64,000 nucleotides of DNA, from assembly GCA_949358305.1 (NCBI GenBank), contig OX442315.1, positions 34,746,427 through 34,810,426 of the forward strand, written 5' to 3'. Shown one piece after another: positions 38,301 through 51,400 of the stretch (positions are counted from its first letter, which is position 1; the number at the start of each line of letters is the position of its first letter). Origin of the DNA: Strigamia acuminata. Lineage: Eukaryota > Arthropoda > Chilopoda > Geophilomorpha > Linotaeniidae. The translations under genes were made by a program, and so were the position numbers. The notes under the pieces were generated by a model. That model ran no database searches. It saw nothing but the letters and a program-made list of their open reading frames with translations, and was not told where the DNA came from.

Positions 38301-41300
38301 ACACCTACCGTTAAATCCTGTCGAATAGCTTTCAGCTGGTCACAAACATACGTGTATTCCTGGTTTTTTACCCAATGATCCTTAATCATTACCAACGATT
38401 TACGCAAAACTTCAACCTGCCGAATCGTAGCAGGATCAGGAGCCTAAAAAAAAAAAAAAAAAAAACACTCAAAATTAACAAAATCCACAACGCAAAACCA
38501 CCAACAAAACCACAAATCCCTACCGTAGTCAAACGCAAATAACGCTTCTCAATATCCGTGCTCGTCCCCACAATAGTAAAATTCGACCAATCAATATCCG
38601 TATTATCCTCGGAATTCTAAAATAAAACAACAAAAAATAAATAAAATTTCAAAAATTTCCAAAAAAAATCCAAAAAACTCCTTCCACCCACTTGATAATT
38701 ATTGATTGACAGCACCAAACTCGGTTTCTTCTTCTTAATATTATCAATATCAACATTCTGAAATCTGGCGGCCCTTTTCTGTAACTTTTCGCTCAGCTCC
38801 TCCTCTTCCTTCAACGACATCTGCATCTGTTCAAATCTACTGACGAAACCAAACAAATTTTTACGTCACGGCTTTTATTCTCTCATTGTGACATACAATT
38901 TATTTTTGTTCTTCTTCTTCTTCTTTCCGCCGTTCCCCTTGGGTGTGTGTCCGCGTTCTCTGTTCACGTTACCTTGTCCGCGTTCCTTGTACGGTCCTAC
39001 AATGCTTGAATTGAGTTTTCGACTTACTGTGCCTAAAGATTCGCTGGAATCGCTGTTGTTGTTGTTGCTGCTGCTGCTGCTGCTGTAAAACCAACAAAAT
39101 TCCCTTTTCCACATTCCAAAACCACAAAAAAGGGTTAAAAACTCACCTAGTTCGGCGTCTTTTCGTCCTGGTGGAAGACCGGTCCCGATACGGCGAAGAC
39201 GAGCGCGAATCCGAGGACGAACTAGACTTCGAGTGAGATCTTTTTTCAGCAACGATAGAAGGACTGTGATTGGGCCATGTCATCACCTTTGGTGAAGGCG
39301 TGTTAGAAAAGGGCACCTTGAGAATGGGCGATTCGTTTGACGAATTCTTTGGCAAATTCTGTTTCTTTTTCCACTGCTCGCTGGAAATTCTGCACAAATA
39401 ATTTGTTTTTTAAAATTTGCTCTTGTTGGCAAATGTTTTTGTTTATTTCTCACCCTGGCAACGGTTCGTTGTCCCAATCTATCTGATGCAACGTGTCGTC
39501 TTTCCGCGACTTGGTTAACTTGCCGGTTAACACTATGATCACTTGATTCTTATCCAAGTTGGTTTCACAGCGGTCGAAAGCTCTTTGTATGTAATCTCTA
39601 GAAATTTTATAAAAAAAAAATTAATAAATAATAAACTTGGTTCGAGAAAAATGTGAAAAAAACACAAAAGCAACAAAAATTCACCAGACATTTAATATTT
39701 TTGTTTAAATTTGGCCTCACTTGCTCTGATTATAACACAAATATCGTATTTTAAAATAAAAAATATTTTTATGTCATTTACTTACTTAAATTTTTTTGGT
39801 ACTGTAGAATCGGCCATGATGTCGATTCCTTGAATACACAATCTGTAAAAGACGGGGAATTTGCATATTAAGTTTGCCGTAATTCCGTCAATGAAAATAA
39901 ACATCAACACGCTAAAGATATTCAGAAACTATACGCAAATAACGTGCAAAATAAGCGACTTATTTGTTACCGAGTAAAATAGATTAGCTCGCTTAAATAA
40001 ATGCGCCTGTACGATTTTGCATTTCCCACAAATTGGGCAAATCAGGTTTATCTGAATACCTTTGCAGGTAGAATCTCGTTTTAATGAAATATTTGAGTTT
40101 GATTAAATTTGATTTTGTATTCTGTTTGATTTTGTATAATACCGTATTTTATTGATTAAGAGCCGCGGCTCTTATTCAGAACTGACATTTTTGTCAGCAA
40201 TTACAATTTCGGTTTTGTTTAATGTAACAAGCGAAGTCTGAACGTCACGAACGAAGCGTGCGTTCACCGTTCGTGAGGTTAAATACAGAAACAATACCGT
40301 ACTTTTGCAAAATACGCTATTCTTGGTGTCTCAGCCACGGCTACTATTCGAGGGCGACTCATAATCGGTAAAATACGGGATTCAGATAACTGTCGAAATC
40401 TAAAGAATCACATTTTCAAGCGACTAATATTCCCACAAAAATCCGTTATAACGATATTCTACCTCCATTGATTTCATGTGAAAAAAATATATATTTTTAG
40501 ATCTTTCAGTTCACCGCATTTTTAATGTTCTTCTAGAATATTAATATTTTCATATACATTAGAAAAATAAAAATAAATATTTGGAATAATTTTCACAACA
40601 TTAAATACGCCTTAGATTTTGGTCCGAACAAATGTCATATGTTCGAACCAGAGTTTAGAAAATCAATTTCCGCTATATTTCTTTCAATTGTTTTAATTTA
40701 AAAAAAATTTTCTAACGAAAGAAACAGCAATAAAAAGAATTTAAAACACTAAAAATTAAATTAAAAATTAGTTTATGAGAGTTGAAAACCAAAATTTGCA
40801 CTAAGGGATAGTGCAAGTACCACTAACAATACGCAATGTCTACGTACGTTAGGACGTGCTCATACGTGCACATGACCTAGTGGTACCTTTAACGCAAATT
40901 TCCATTTCCAACCCTTGTAAACCTGCAAGAAATTAACTTTTAATTCAATTTTTAGTGTTTTTAATTCTTTTTATAATTTATTTGGTTTGTTTGGGTTTTG
41001 TCCAGACTAAACATGGGGCCCAGGTCCCGCGCAAACCTAAAAGTTAAAAATTCCTTCAAATCAATTTGCTTCCCCAAATAAAAAAAGAAATGTTTAAATC
41101 CAAATTATATAAAATCTTACAAAGGCAGCAGGTGCATTCGTAAAGTCATTGAAACTTGAATATATTTTTTAAACCAGTCTTAATGTAAAATGTAAAAGCT
41201 GGTTTAAAAAATATAAACAAGTTTAAATGACTGTATGAATGTGCCTCCTGAACACTGTGTGCCCCTGTCATGTGCCGACTAACAATAAAATACTGGTTTT

Positions 41301-44300
41301 CTGGCCAACCGTGGCATCAAATTGATTCCCAGCTTAAATTTCAGTTGAAACACAACCAAAAATATAAAGTCTGCATTTGCCGAATTCCAATATTTTAGGT
41401 CATGTGTTTTCATACAGCTAGATAACTGACACAATGCAAGAAAACTGATGCGGCGCAAGCTGCTTGCGTCCAAAAAATTCTTGACGTTGACGCCAATTCC
41501 TGCTTCAACTCCAAGTTGAAGTAAGCGACGCAACGCAAAGAAAGGTCTTGCAGTCAACCAATCACGATCGACTCCAACTCGTCAATTCACGTCTGGTTGG
41601 CGAGACTTTGCCACATGCAAACAGGCCGCCATTTTTGAATTCTGGATATAGTTCTAGAACTAGATCCAATTCCAGGTTTCATTGAAACCATCTGAAGAGC
41701 CAGAAGCAACATCAATCGTTTCAGCTCTCTTCACACGCGCCCTACAGTGTGAACAGACTCTGCGTTGCGTTTGACTAATCTCCAGACCACACAAAGTATA
41801 CTGAATTTGTTGCATTTCTGCACGTGCAGACGTATAATTTTTCAGTTTCACTTTGGCATCAAGAAACCGAATGCAGACTGCATCATCGTCGTGTTGAAAT
41901 CCTTACCAATTCTAAATTTCAGACTAAAGGTGGCCCTATATCTCAAAATCCATTGCTCTTTTTGGGGTCCTAACATGCTTTCCTGATTACCGTACTGCCT
42001 CAATTTAACGCCGGGGCGTTTATTAATTTTTCCGAGTCGGCTTTCGGCGGCATTTAGTGCACTACACGCCGCCTAGACCCCGGCGTTTAATCGAGGTCCG
42101 GCGTTTAGATACGCCCGGCGTTAAATCGAGGCAGTACGGTATTTCCAAACTTTCAGACACCTAGCTCTGGCGGTTTTTGCGCTACGCCAACTTTGATGTA
42201 AAAGTGCACAAACCAAAGCGTGTTCGAAACCCCATACAAATACTGTTACGCGTACGGACCGTTCCGATTGACGGCCAATCCGTAGCGCTCGATTCGGCAT
42301 ATAATTCGGAACGGTCCGTACCCGTAACAATACGCTCGCTTAGGGCCCATTACACTAACGCTGTTTCTCTGGAACAAAATAACAGCAAAAAGCCGTACAA
42401 AATCCAAGGATTGACCTCATTATTGTCTCAAATAATCAACCACAACAACTGTTTCTAGGAAATACAGACCCGCCACCTTAAAATAAGAAAAACCATTACC
42501 TTTATCTAGAAGAATACCAAAATACAGTGAACTGTCATTTCATAAACATCTTTAAACTAAATTCTTACTTTGGAGCTTCTTGCGCTGCACTTTGCTGCGC
42601 ATTAGGCGTGAACAAATTGTTGTTGTTCTTATGGAAGTGCGTGTTATTTAGGGGGCCGCCAGCTCTCTTGGGCAGATTAAATCTGATGGCACCAGCCCCA
42701 GGGGATTCTAAAAATTAAATGAAATATTTTGGAAAAGGAAAAAAATAAAAAAAAAATAAAAAAAAAAATAAAAAAAATAAAAAAGTATAGGAATTTGTGG
42801 AAAAGACAAGTTGGGGTATGCAATTCGGTTCGAAAAGCGAAACTTACGTTTCATTTTAATTTGTTTATTCGCCGCGTAGTCGAGAGTTGTCGTAGTTGTA
42901 ACATATCCTCCATATACAGTTGAACTTTTATTATTAATCGTGTGGGCTGTTGTTGACGCATTTTCCCCATCTTTATCTTTGGCTTCTCCACCATATAAAG
43001 ATTCTGAAATTCATCAATTTAACCACTCATTTTTCAATTTTTCTCCATTTTTAATTTTTCTTTATAAATTTCTTTTTATATTTTTTGGTATTTTTTTTCA
43101 TTTTTTTTGGTTTTTTTGGTTTTTTTTTTAAATAAACAAAAAAAAAACCACACCCAACCATCCCTAGTAGTTGATTACAAAAGAGAGCCAACATTCCGTT
43201 TTTCAACAAAAGTGGGTTCTCTTTAGAAATAAAATAAACTCTCCACCAACCACCTTTTCTTTACTGTGATTTATTAATCAAAAAAAGTCTGTTTTGTAAT
43301 TTGTTTGCAACAATAAAATGGTTATTAGCATATTATAAGACACAGTCCAGAATGACACATTTAATTACCATCTTTAGAAGGGGTCGATGTCGTGTTTTTT
43401 CCGGCATTCGGCTGGGCTGTCGAACAAGGCGGGCCCGCGTTCGGTGGCATCGACTGAATCGGAGGTGGTATTCCGTTCGGTACCGGATAGCTTGGGTACA
43501 TGCTTGGGTAGTGTGGATAATACGCATTGTATGGCGGCATCGCCGGGTATGAAGTCACATAACTGCAAAAAAATTAGAAAAATAAATTTAAAAAATTAAA
43601 TTAAATAAAAAACAGGATTTAGTCAACAATTGAATTTTATTTTTATTATTTTCTGCGCCGTCGTTAATTTTAATTGCTATTTTATTTGCTATTCTTTGAG
43701 TCGGAGCCATCTGGCGATGTAGTAATGGCGGCTGTGGGCCGTAAATGGCCATTACTACACGATTTCAAGATGGAAGACCCCGTGATTTATTGTTTTAATC
43801 AATCGAGGGTGTTGTTTTTGCTTTAATTCGAGTTTCCCTAGCGGAAACAGTGAAAATAAATGATTTGAATACGGTAAATTCGCTTTACGCAGAATTTACG
43901 GTAATTAATTATTTATTTTTACGTTTAGACAAGATTTAGTAAATTGTTTACATCAAGTTTTAAAAAAGGAGATCAACAGAGCAGGAAGTAATGGATTAGA
44001 ATGCCCTTCTGGTTTCCTTTCTTATTAAATGCGTAAAAAAATGTCGTGACACATTTAAAAAAATACTTGATAAAAAATTGGTCACATGACTGATTCATAG
44101 TGCTCCATTTTCTCAAAAAAATTAATTTTTTTAATATTTAAAATTTAAAAATTTAAAAATTTAAAATTAAAAATTTTCCAGCTGCTAAATAATCAATTAA
44201 AATGCGTAATCAATCTAAACAGCTCGTTAGATAAACTCAAAAGTGAATATTCCAGATAAAAACCATTAAAAAAAAATATAAAATTCAACATTTTTCACAT

Positions 44301-44640
44301 TAATCCGCGAAAAGAATGAGAAAAATTCATAAAAATAGGCAGAAATGAGCTGATTTTGTCATTTCCCGACAACAAACAAAGAAAAAAGTGATTTTTCTAT
44401 CATTTACATCCAAAAACATTTGAATATACATGACATTTGTTGGTTAAATTACTTTGGTTGGTAAGTTGGATACATGGCGTAGTGCATAACCCGGTGGTAA
44501 GTGTTGTACTGCGGTTCCGGTTGATAACTCGTGGACTGAGTTTCCACTTTTTTCGCTTCCTCTTCTTTTCTATTTTGCTCTAAAGCCTTGAACGCGTTTT
44601 CCCACGCTTGGTTCTTCTCGTCCGTCGATATATTGCTCAT
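35355..44640 (-). CDS. LENG8: LENG8 orthologue (SAC3/GANP-domain protein), 15 coding exons, 747 aa
   Basis: Coding exons in transcript order: 44453-44640, 43369-43562, 42848-43003, 42569-42707, 39786-39842, 39454-39597, 39147-39389, 38897-39082, 38692-38839, 38524-38616, 38309-38443, 37156-37224, 36955-37084, 36677-36884, 35355-35508. All splice phases close to 2,244 nt. Landmarks that match vertebrate LENG8: [10 protein letters not shown] near the start, Tyr/Pro-rich [42 protein letters not shown], an Arg/Ser-rich middle (about residues 293-436), [18 protein letters not shown], then the SAC3/GANP region (about 488-747) with [13 protein letters not shown] and DWFADRERK. Known role by family: SAC3-type proteins act in mRNA processing or export in the nucleus; the exact LENG8 role is less certain. 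ATG 44640-44638 was chosen as the first Met after an acceptor at 44652. It diverges from the PKA gene. Confidence 0.93.
35900..36060. mobile_element. MITE copy, taccgtatttt family
   Basis: It shares TAGCCGCGGCTGAGACACCA-like sequence, GACAAAAATGGCAG and the end ATCGATAAAATACGGG with the copy at 40140-40379, in the opposite orientation. It is followed at 36065-36260 by several direct and inverted AATGGCGAATT motifs. Confidence 0.5.
37655..37945. repeat. Inverted-repeat element in a LENG8 intron
   Basis: The left arm near 37662-37690 (ACGTGAACGTATTATTTTCA) is mirrored by the right arm near 37906-37935 (CCTTGAAAATAATACGTTCA). It lies in the intron 37225-38308. Probably a foldback MITE. Confidence 0.5.
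40140..40379. mobile_element. MITE copy, taccgtatttt family
   Basis: Ends TACCGTATTTTATTGATTAA and the inverse of CCCGTATTTTACCGATTATG form terminal repeats; the middle shares sequence with 35900-36060. It lies in the 2.7-kb LENG8 intron 39843-42568. Confidence 0.5.
41988..42141. mobile_element. 154-bp MITE
   Basis: Terminal inverted repeats TACCGTACTGCCTCAATTTA and TAAATCGAGGCAGTACGGTA, with several GGCGTTTA motifs between, all GC-rich against the surrounding intron. No target duplication was clearly seen. Confidence 0.6.
42244..42329. repeat. Perfect-looking hairpin repeat
   Basis: TGTTACGCGTACGGACCGTT (42244 on) is mirrored by AACGGTCCGTACCCGTAACA (ending 42329), giving a stem of about 25 bp around a loop of about 35 bp. 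It lies in the LENG8 intron 39843-42568. Confidence 0.6.
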
Positions 44641-44891
44641 ATCTTCGTAACCTAGCGGGAAATCAAACAAAAAATCGAGAGACAAATTAAAACCTATTCA
44701 TAAAAAACGGTTTTTTTCATTTTTCATCGGTTTATCGTTGTTTTATTGCCCAATCATTCGTTATCGTAATGACAACGCAGAAACCATGTGATAAGCCTAA
44801 CGGGGCCAAACAAAACAATTTCATGATTTTTCTACTTTCGCTTTTACTTTGCTAAAATTATCGTTTTAAACGACTTGTAACGAACACTCAC

Positions 44892-44951
44892 TTTGGTAAT
44901 TCTTTACTGACTGAAATATCCCTTCGAGATTTCACAACAAATGGTTAAAAT
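44892..44951 (-). other. Probable non-coding 5' exon of the LENG8 orthologue
   Basis: Between TTTGCAG and AAA|GTGAGT on the - strand lie 60 bases with no ATG. It would join to the first coding exon at 44651. A further upstream exon must exist; its limits are not clear. Confidence 0.4.
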
Positions 44952-45475
44952 CTGCAAATAAAATGATAACCACTCATTACAAACAATAACGATGGCGACG
45001 ATTACTAAAACGTACGGCGCAGTGATACGTCGACGTCGTCATCTACAAAAATAGTTTCGAAAATTCTTTTTCGGTTTTTATCGTAAATAATTTATTTCAG
45101 TTATTTATACAATTCAAACTAAAATCGATTTCTTACTTATTAAACCAGCTCGTGGTTTTATAAATCACTAAATTACTACTTATGTTATTTTGATCGCGCG
45201 GAAGAACACCGAAGTTCGGCGAAAGGAAACGTGATACGACACCAAAGCCTACCATCCAAATTTAGAACAAACCGGCTTGTCCTTAACAACTACACGTAAT
45301 AAAAATAAGCACTTTTGTACACAAAAAATAAATAAACGTGATATATTATAATTTAAATAAATAAAAAAAACCAAAATTATCATTTTATTTCTAAAAAAAA
45401 CCCTTTATTTCGATCTTTTATTACGCTCGGCACGGCCGCCTCGGTTTTGTGGGTCGTCTTTAAAGAAACACCAAA
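44952..45475. promoter_or_regulatory. Shared divergent promoter region, LENG8 / PKA RI
   Basis: About 0.5 kb separates the two divergent genes. It has scattered CpG-containing motifs, including TACGTCGACGTCGTCA at 45029-45044, and no obvious TATA box near either start. Inferred from gene orientation. Confidence 0.45.
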
Positions 45476-48400
45476 ATGGCTTCTTGGTCGGAAGAAGAGC
45501 AAAGCTTGCGTGAGTGCGAAGCCTACGTGCAAAGACACAATATCCAGCAGATTTTAAAGGATTGCATCGTGCAATTATGCGTGAGTCGACCAGAAAACCC
45601 CATCACATTTCTGCGCGAATATTTTCAAAAGATGGAACGGGTAAGTTCCTTTTATCAGCACCTTAATCCCCATTTCGTGTATTTATTTACTCGTTTCGTC
45701 AACAAAATCGCTCGCAAGAACAACACAAACCACCAATAAACACGCAAATATTTATTCCTGCATTTTTTTACGCCAAGGAATAAGTCCTTCGATTCTTGAA
45801 ATGACGTGTGCTATTTTTAAACTGTTATATTACAGCCTAAATTATGCCAACAATTCTTCGCCCTCTGCCCAAATTCAAGGCAAAATATTCAAGTAAATAA
45901 CTATCTTGAGCCTCAGCCATCAATCATAGTCTTGGAATGTTATCCAATGAGGTTTTACATTTTTTTCTAGCTTTATTTGCACTTTTCTGGTCGTTTTTAA
46001 CACATTTGTACGTTTGAAAAAACTTCTATTTGTGTGTTGTTTGCTGTTACGACGCATCTAGATGAAAAAATTTGGTTGAGTTCATTAAAAATCACCTCCG
46101 TGGACGTCTTGACAGTCCATCAATCGTGAGGTGAATTTTGCTGGGTGGTCAAATTCCTGCGTGATTAAGAGGGAATAAATTGTGTGGAACTGTGCATACG
46201 TATTGCGGAGATGGCATTTTTGCATGCAAATGGACAAAAAATATAAATAAATTAATAAATAAATAAACTCCGAGTTGTTTTACGTGTTGTAAATGGAATT
46301 ATTTGTATCGAGCGTCTGAGGAGAAGTGAAAAAGGGATTTAATTAGAGTTTAAAACGTCGATAACGAAGTGATTTTTGTCTGCAAAAGATGGCGGATGCA
46401 GATAGGGTGTCGTCTGGTGGCAAGAAACAGTAGTTAAGTAAAATGTCCGCGTGGATTTTGTCGTTTTTTCGGTTTTCGTGCGGGAAATTTTCCATTTGAC
46501 ACACATTTCCGTGAGTTTTTATGCGCCTGTCACCGTAGTTTCGTAATTGGGTTACAGAAACTGGTTTTTTGACATAAAGCATAAAGTAAATATACCAACT
46601 TCCAAAACTGTCACGACAAGCGTATTGAATGACGTCATTCCCTCCTAGTGTGAAAAGCGGAACTAGAATTAAAATATTAAAAAAAAAAATTTAATCCCCA
46701 TTAATTAACATGGACGAAATTCGTTGTTTTCCGCAAACGAGAAACTCTGCATATAAAGACTGCATTTAATATCGATTTCGCCACAAACCGCCGCACGAGT
46801 GCGCGCATCCACCTTGTAGCGCGGAGTGCCGCGCCCGGACGAGTCGAGAACGAGGGATTGCGCCACATCAGTTGATGTTTATCTGGTGGGTGTCGAGTCA
46901 AGGTTATTCGCCCCGGTCATTTCAGTGATGTTAATTGTCCGAGTGTGAGTGACGCAGCTGCATCGATGCTCTTATTTTTCCGTTTTCTCTTTTCTACGCT
47001 TGGTTTTATGGTTTAAAAACATCGACGCGATGGGAAACAAGGCGTCACATACTATCCCCAAATTCCCTCGGTCTAATCAAAGACAGGAACCCTCGTCTCC
47101 AGTGCTAGCCGCCGCGCAGACCGAAGCATCGGAACCGCAGGTAAACCAACGAAAAAAAAAGACAGAAAAACGAAGCAAAATATGGAAAATGAAATCGTTA
47201 CTAATTCGCTCGTTCGATACGCCTTTGAAACGAGTTCCATCGATTATTCGCTTTAATATTTAAAATATATTTATGTGAAATTTGCCTGGTGTAACACATG
47301 TTGGTTATGCAACTCGGCGGCAATAATTTTCAAGGTTGTAAGTTTAATATTTTTTCTATTTTTTTCGTCGTTTATTTCAGGAAGCACTTAGCCGAGCGAA
47401 GCAACAAAACGCTCAGAGCGGCGCCACTCCCCCAGGAGAAGACGAATTGTCGGAATTGTCGCCTCCCATACCTGCACAGGTGGCCACCAGACGACGAGGG
47501 GCCGTCAGTGCTGAAACTTATTCGGAGGACGATGCTGCCACCTATGTTAAAAAGGTGAAAAATCGATTGCGGCATCGATTTTGGCACGACGAAATGACAT
47601 TCGAATGGTTTTTCTCCAGTATGAATTCTTAAACGATGCAATAAGATAAATCCGCGCGTCCAAAATTGAATTCTTTCTATTTTACGTCCTTTATTTGACG
47701 AAAGAATTCACGGTTGGCCGGCGGATAACTTCCTATTCGTCGTTGATAGTCCGCTGTACCTCGGCACGTGGTAGCTCGATGCCAAAAACAACTGGAAAAC
47801 ACCTGTCTGCGTAAACACAAACACCACTGATAATAAAATACGACATTATTCACTCGTGCACAATAAGCAATTTTTGTAGAAGTGTCGCCATTTTGTTTTG
47901 AGTTGTAGAAAACTGGAACGAGTGTGACGAGACACTCTAAAAGTGGGCGGGTTTTGTAGAAAAGCGGTTCAAGTGTGAACGTGGCATTAGACTTGTCTTT
48001 ACGTGTGTTTTTAGAGACGTAAAGCGTCACATCCGCCAGCCAACACAGATACAAGACGCAGAGTGAATACGGAATGGACGTAAATGACATTTGATTGGTT
48101 CTTCTCCAGTACTAGTTGTTTAAATGTGTTTTAAATTGCACTTAGGATGTCATTTCCGGTTGCTTTAAGGAACTTGAATTATTTTTGAGCAAGTTTGGTT
48201 TTAATGATGGATTTTTTTGGGGGGTTTTATTTTTGTGCAGGTTGTTCCTAAAGATTACAAAACGATGGGTGCTTTAACGAAAGCGATATCTAAGAATGTG
48301 CTGTTTACGCATTTGGATGACAAAGAGAAGAGGTTTGTTGTTTACTTTTGCCTGGTTTACTTAGTTGTTATACGAGGTGATAATTTGTTGTTTGTTATTT

Positions 48401-51400
48401 GTTTAGTGATATCTTCGACGCCATGTTCCCCGTGGTACACAACGCGGGTGAAGTAATCATCCAACAGGGCGACGAAGGAGATAATTTCTATGTAATTGAC
48501 GAGGGTGAAGTCGAGGTAATTTTTAATTTGTTTCGGCAGTTAAATGAAGTGGCGATTTGTTTTAATGTGTAATGATATCGTGCAAGATATGAAAGTTTTG
48601 AGATAAGCGCGGGGAGAAATGATTGTGGCAAGTGATGTTGAGTTGTGAGGGTTGAGTTTGGTGATTTGAAAGTGGAATTGAATAAATGCAATTAAAATGT
48701 TGGTCGGTCAAGTCAAAGTGGGTTTGGTGGTCGTAATTTTCAGCTATAAAGTTGTTTTATTTTGTTGTGACGTTTAATTCGTGAAAACATTTTGATTACG
48801 TCATTAACCTCAGGATTGCCAACCTAAAAAAATGTTTTACTCGCCCGATTCGGGTCAGTTTTGACCCAAAGCCAAAAGTTTTTTGCAAAAATGTGTGCGA
48901 TGATTTTATTCTTTGAGTATTTCATGTTTATGAGGAAATTTAACCGATTCGGTGTTTGTCGAAATGGGTTTGACAGAAATAATTGAGATTGAATTCAAAA
49001 GTTGAGGGTAATCGAAGGAATTTTGTAAAAGAAAAAAAAAAATGAATTTTTAAATTTATTATTATTTGTTTTTGTTTGTTATGATAGGCGCGTTCAATCT
49101 TAAATGGATTTCTTTGATTTCGCTGGTTTTCTTGATTTTGGGAGACCGGAAATGATTTTTACGTCGTGAAGACGAAATCGGATTTCCGAAAATCCGATTT
49201 TGTTTAATGAAAATACATGAATTTTCAGAAAGAAAATTCCGTCAGTTTCATTGAAAAAAAATAAAAACACTTTTGGAGGTCAAAATTAAGCGTAAGGTTG
49301 GGGCAGGGAGGGTTAATGAGACAATCTAGAATCAAGGTTTCAATAAAAATGGACGTTTTAGCGTCTAAGCGTATTCACAAAGTCATTTAGACTAAATAAC
49401 ATTTCAAACAAACATTTAAACTGCTTTTTTAAACTGCTTGTCTCGATCCAACTTCAAAAACAACAACATGTTTAATGGCAAATTAAACATCCATTTTTTG
49501 ATGCGTTTAGTGTCTGAAAGTGGACTGTTTTTGTCTAAAAATGCACTTTTATTGTCTAAAAATGGACTTTCAGTGTCTAAAAATTGATTTTCTGGTGTCT
49601 CTAAAACTTTTAAGTGCAAAATAAATTTTTTAAGAGAATAAAAAACCCAAAATATTAATTAAATTTCGTACCCAAATCTAATAAACGAAATTGCAATAAA
49701 AACAAATCGAACTTTAATTTTCCGTCTGGGAATCACGAGCCGTCTAATAGCTTTTAAATTAGCGGCATTCTTCACATTAAGCGTTAAAAACGTCATTAAC
49801 ATGTTCTACGGTACGATTTATAGTCATGTTTACAACAAATAAAAACACAATGTCAACTCAATTCTCCTGTTTTCATTAACCCTAAAAATGTCATTAAACA
49901 GTTACCACTCCACGTATATTTTGTTTTGTTTTACACATTTCAGGTGTTCGTTAACGAGCAAATGGTGACCACCATTGGAGAATCCGGTAGCTTTGGAGAG
50001 TTGGCCCTCATTTACGGAACGCCGCGCGCGGCTACGGTTAAAGCGAAATCCAACATCAAATTGTGGGCCATCGATCGGGACACCTATCGTCGAATTCTTA
50101 TGGTAAATTGGCGTTTGGTTTGAAAATTTGTGGAAATTGACACGAAGTTCACTTTCACCATGTTTGATGATGAAACGTTGCATAAATGTTAGTTTAAATG
50201 TTTAGGTGACGTTTTCATAATCAAAACATTTCATTTCTAATCACTTTTTACAACGAAAACAGCCACGAAAGCGATGAAAACGACTGCTTTACTAAAAAAA
50301 AAAGTGTTTTTTTGTCATCTGCAATTAGGGTTTCTCTACCGGTATTTACCGGTATCAAAAACCGGTATTTTTCAAGAAAATACCGAATACCGAATTCCGT
50401 CTTTAGTTCGGTATTAGTACCGGTTTTTATAACACTAGTGAAATGGGATTTTTTTAAACACAAAAATGCAAAATTATCGATTTTTTTAGCTTAAAAGTCT
50501 GAATTTATCTTTTTTTTTTTTAGCTTAAAACTTGAATTTATCAATTTTTATATGTAAAAATTAGAAATTAATTGATTTTTTACATATAAAAACGAAAATT
50601 TATTGATTTTTTAACTTAAAAATGAGAATTTATTGATTTTTTAACTTAAAAATGAGATTTTATTGATTTTTTAACTTAAAAATGAGAATATATCGATTTT
50701 TTTAACATAAAAATGAGAATTTATCAAATTTCTTAACTTAAAAAATCATATAAACTCAATTTTTCAATTTAAAAAAAAGACTTCTCAATTTCAACACCTG
50801 ATAACAAAACAATCCCATATTCATCAAACTTCTACAACCCATTGTAAATAATATTTTTAAAAAAATAAACAAAAATTAAAATTAAAACATTACGATTAAA
50901 ATAAAAACATTTAACATTGTAGCTATTTTATTTTACTTTATTATCGAAAAATACCGGTTTACCGGTTTTTTTGATTATTGAATACCGAAATACCGGTTTT
51001 TTTGATTATTGAATACCGAAATACCGGTTTTTCCAAAAGTCCCGATTTTGAGAAACCCTATCTGTAATCCACAAAACGTAACAAACGACATTTTAATTTC
51101 TAAAAAGAAATCTGAAAAATGAACGTAAACTTTTGATTCAAGTCCATGAACCGCAAACGCGAATGCGTTCACATGGTCATGAACACGAACTTGAACTCGT
51201 TCAGAATTTAGTGGACAAGATACAACACTGAAAATTGAATTGTTTGTTTACCTTTTCAGGGGAGCACGATAAAAAAGAGGAAAATGTACGACGAGTTTTT
51301 GACTAAAGTGTCCATATTGGAGAGCTTGGACAAATGGGAGCGACTATCTATCGCCGATGCGTTGGAGACGGTGATGTTCGAGGACGGAGCCGTAATCGTG

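Noticed and set aside
42729-43131. Lys-rich and Phe-rich short frames
   Set aside because: Arise from poly-A and poly-T runs in LENG8 introns.
47372-47641. 89-codon - strand frame with a zinc-finger-like [16 protein letters not shown] start
   Set aside because: It resembles a C2H2 linker by chance: it is the antisense of PKA RI exon 2 and its flank, has only a fragment of one finger and no second finger or splice continuation.
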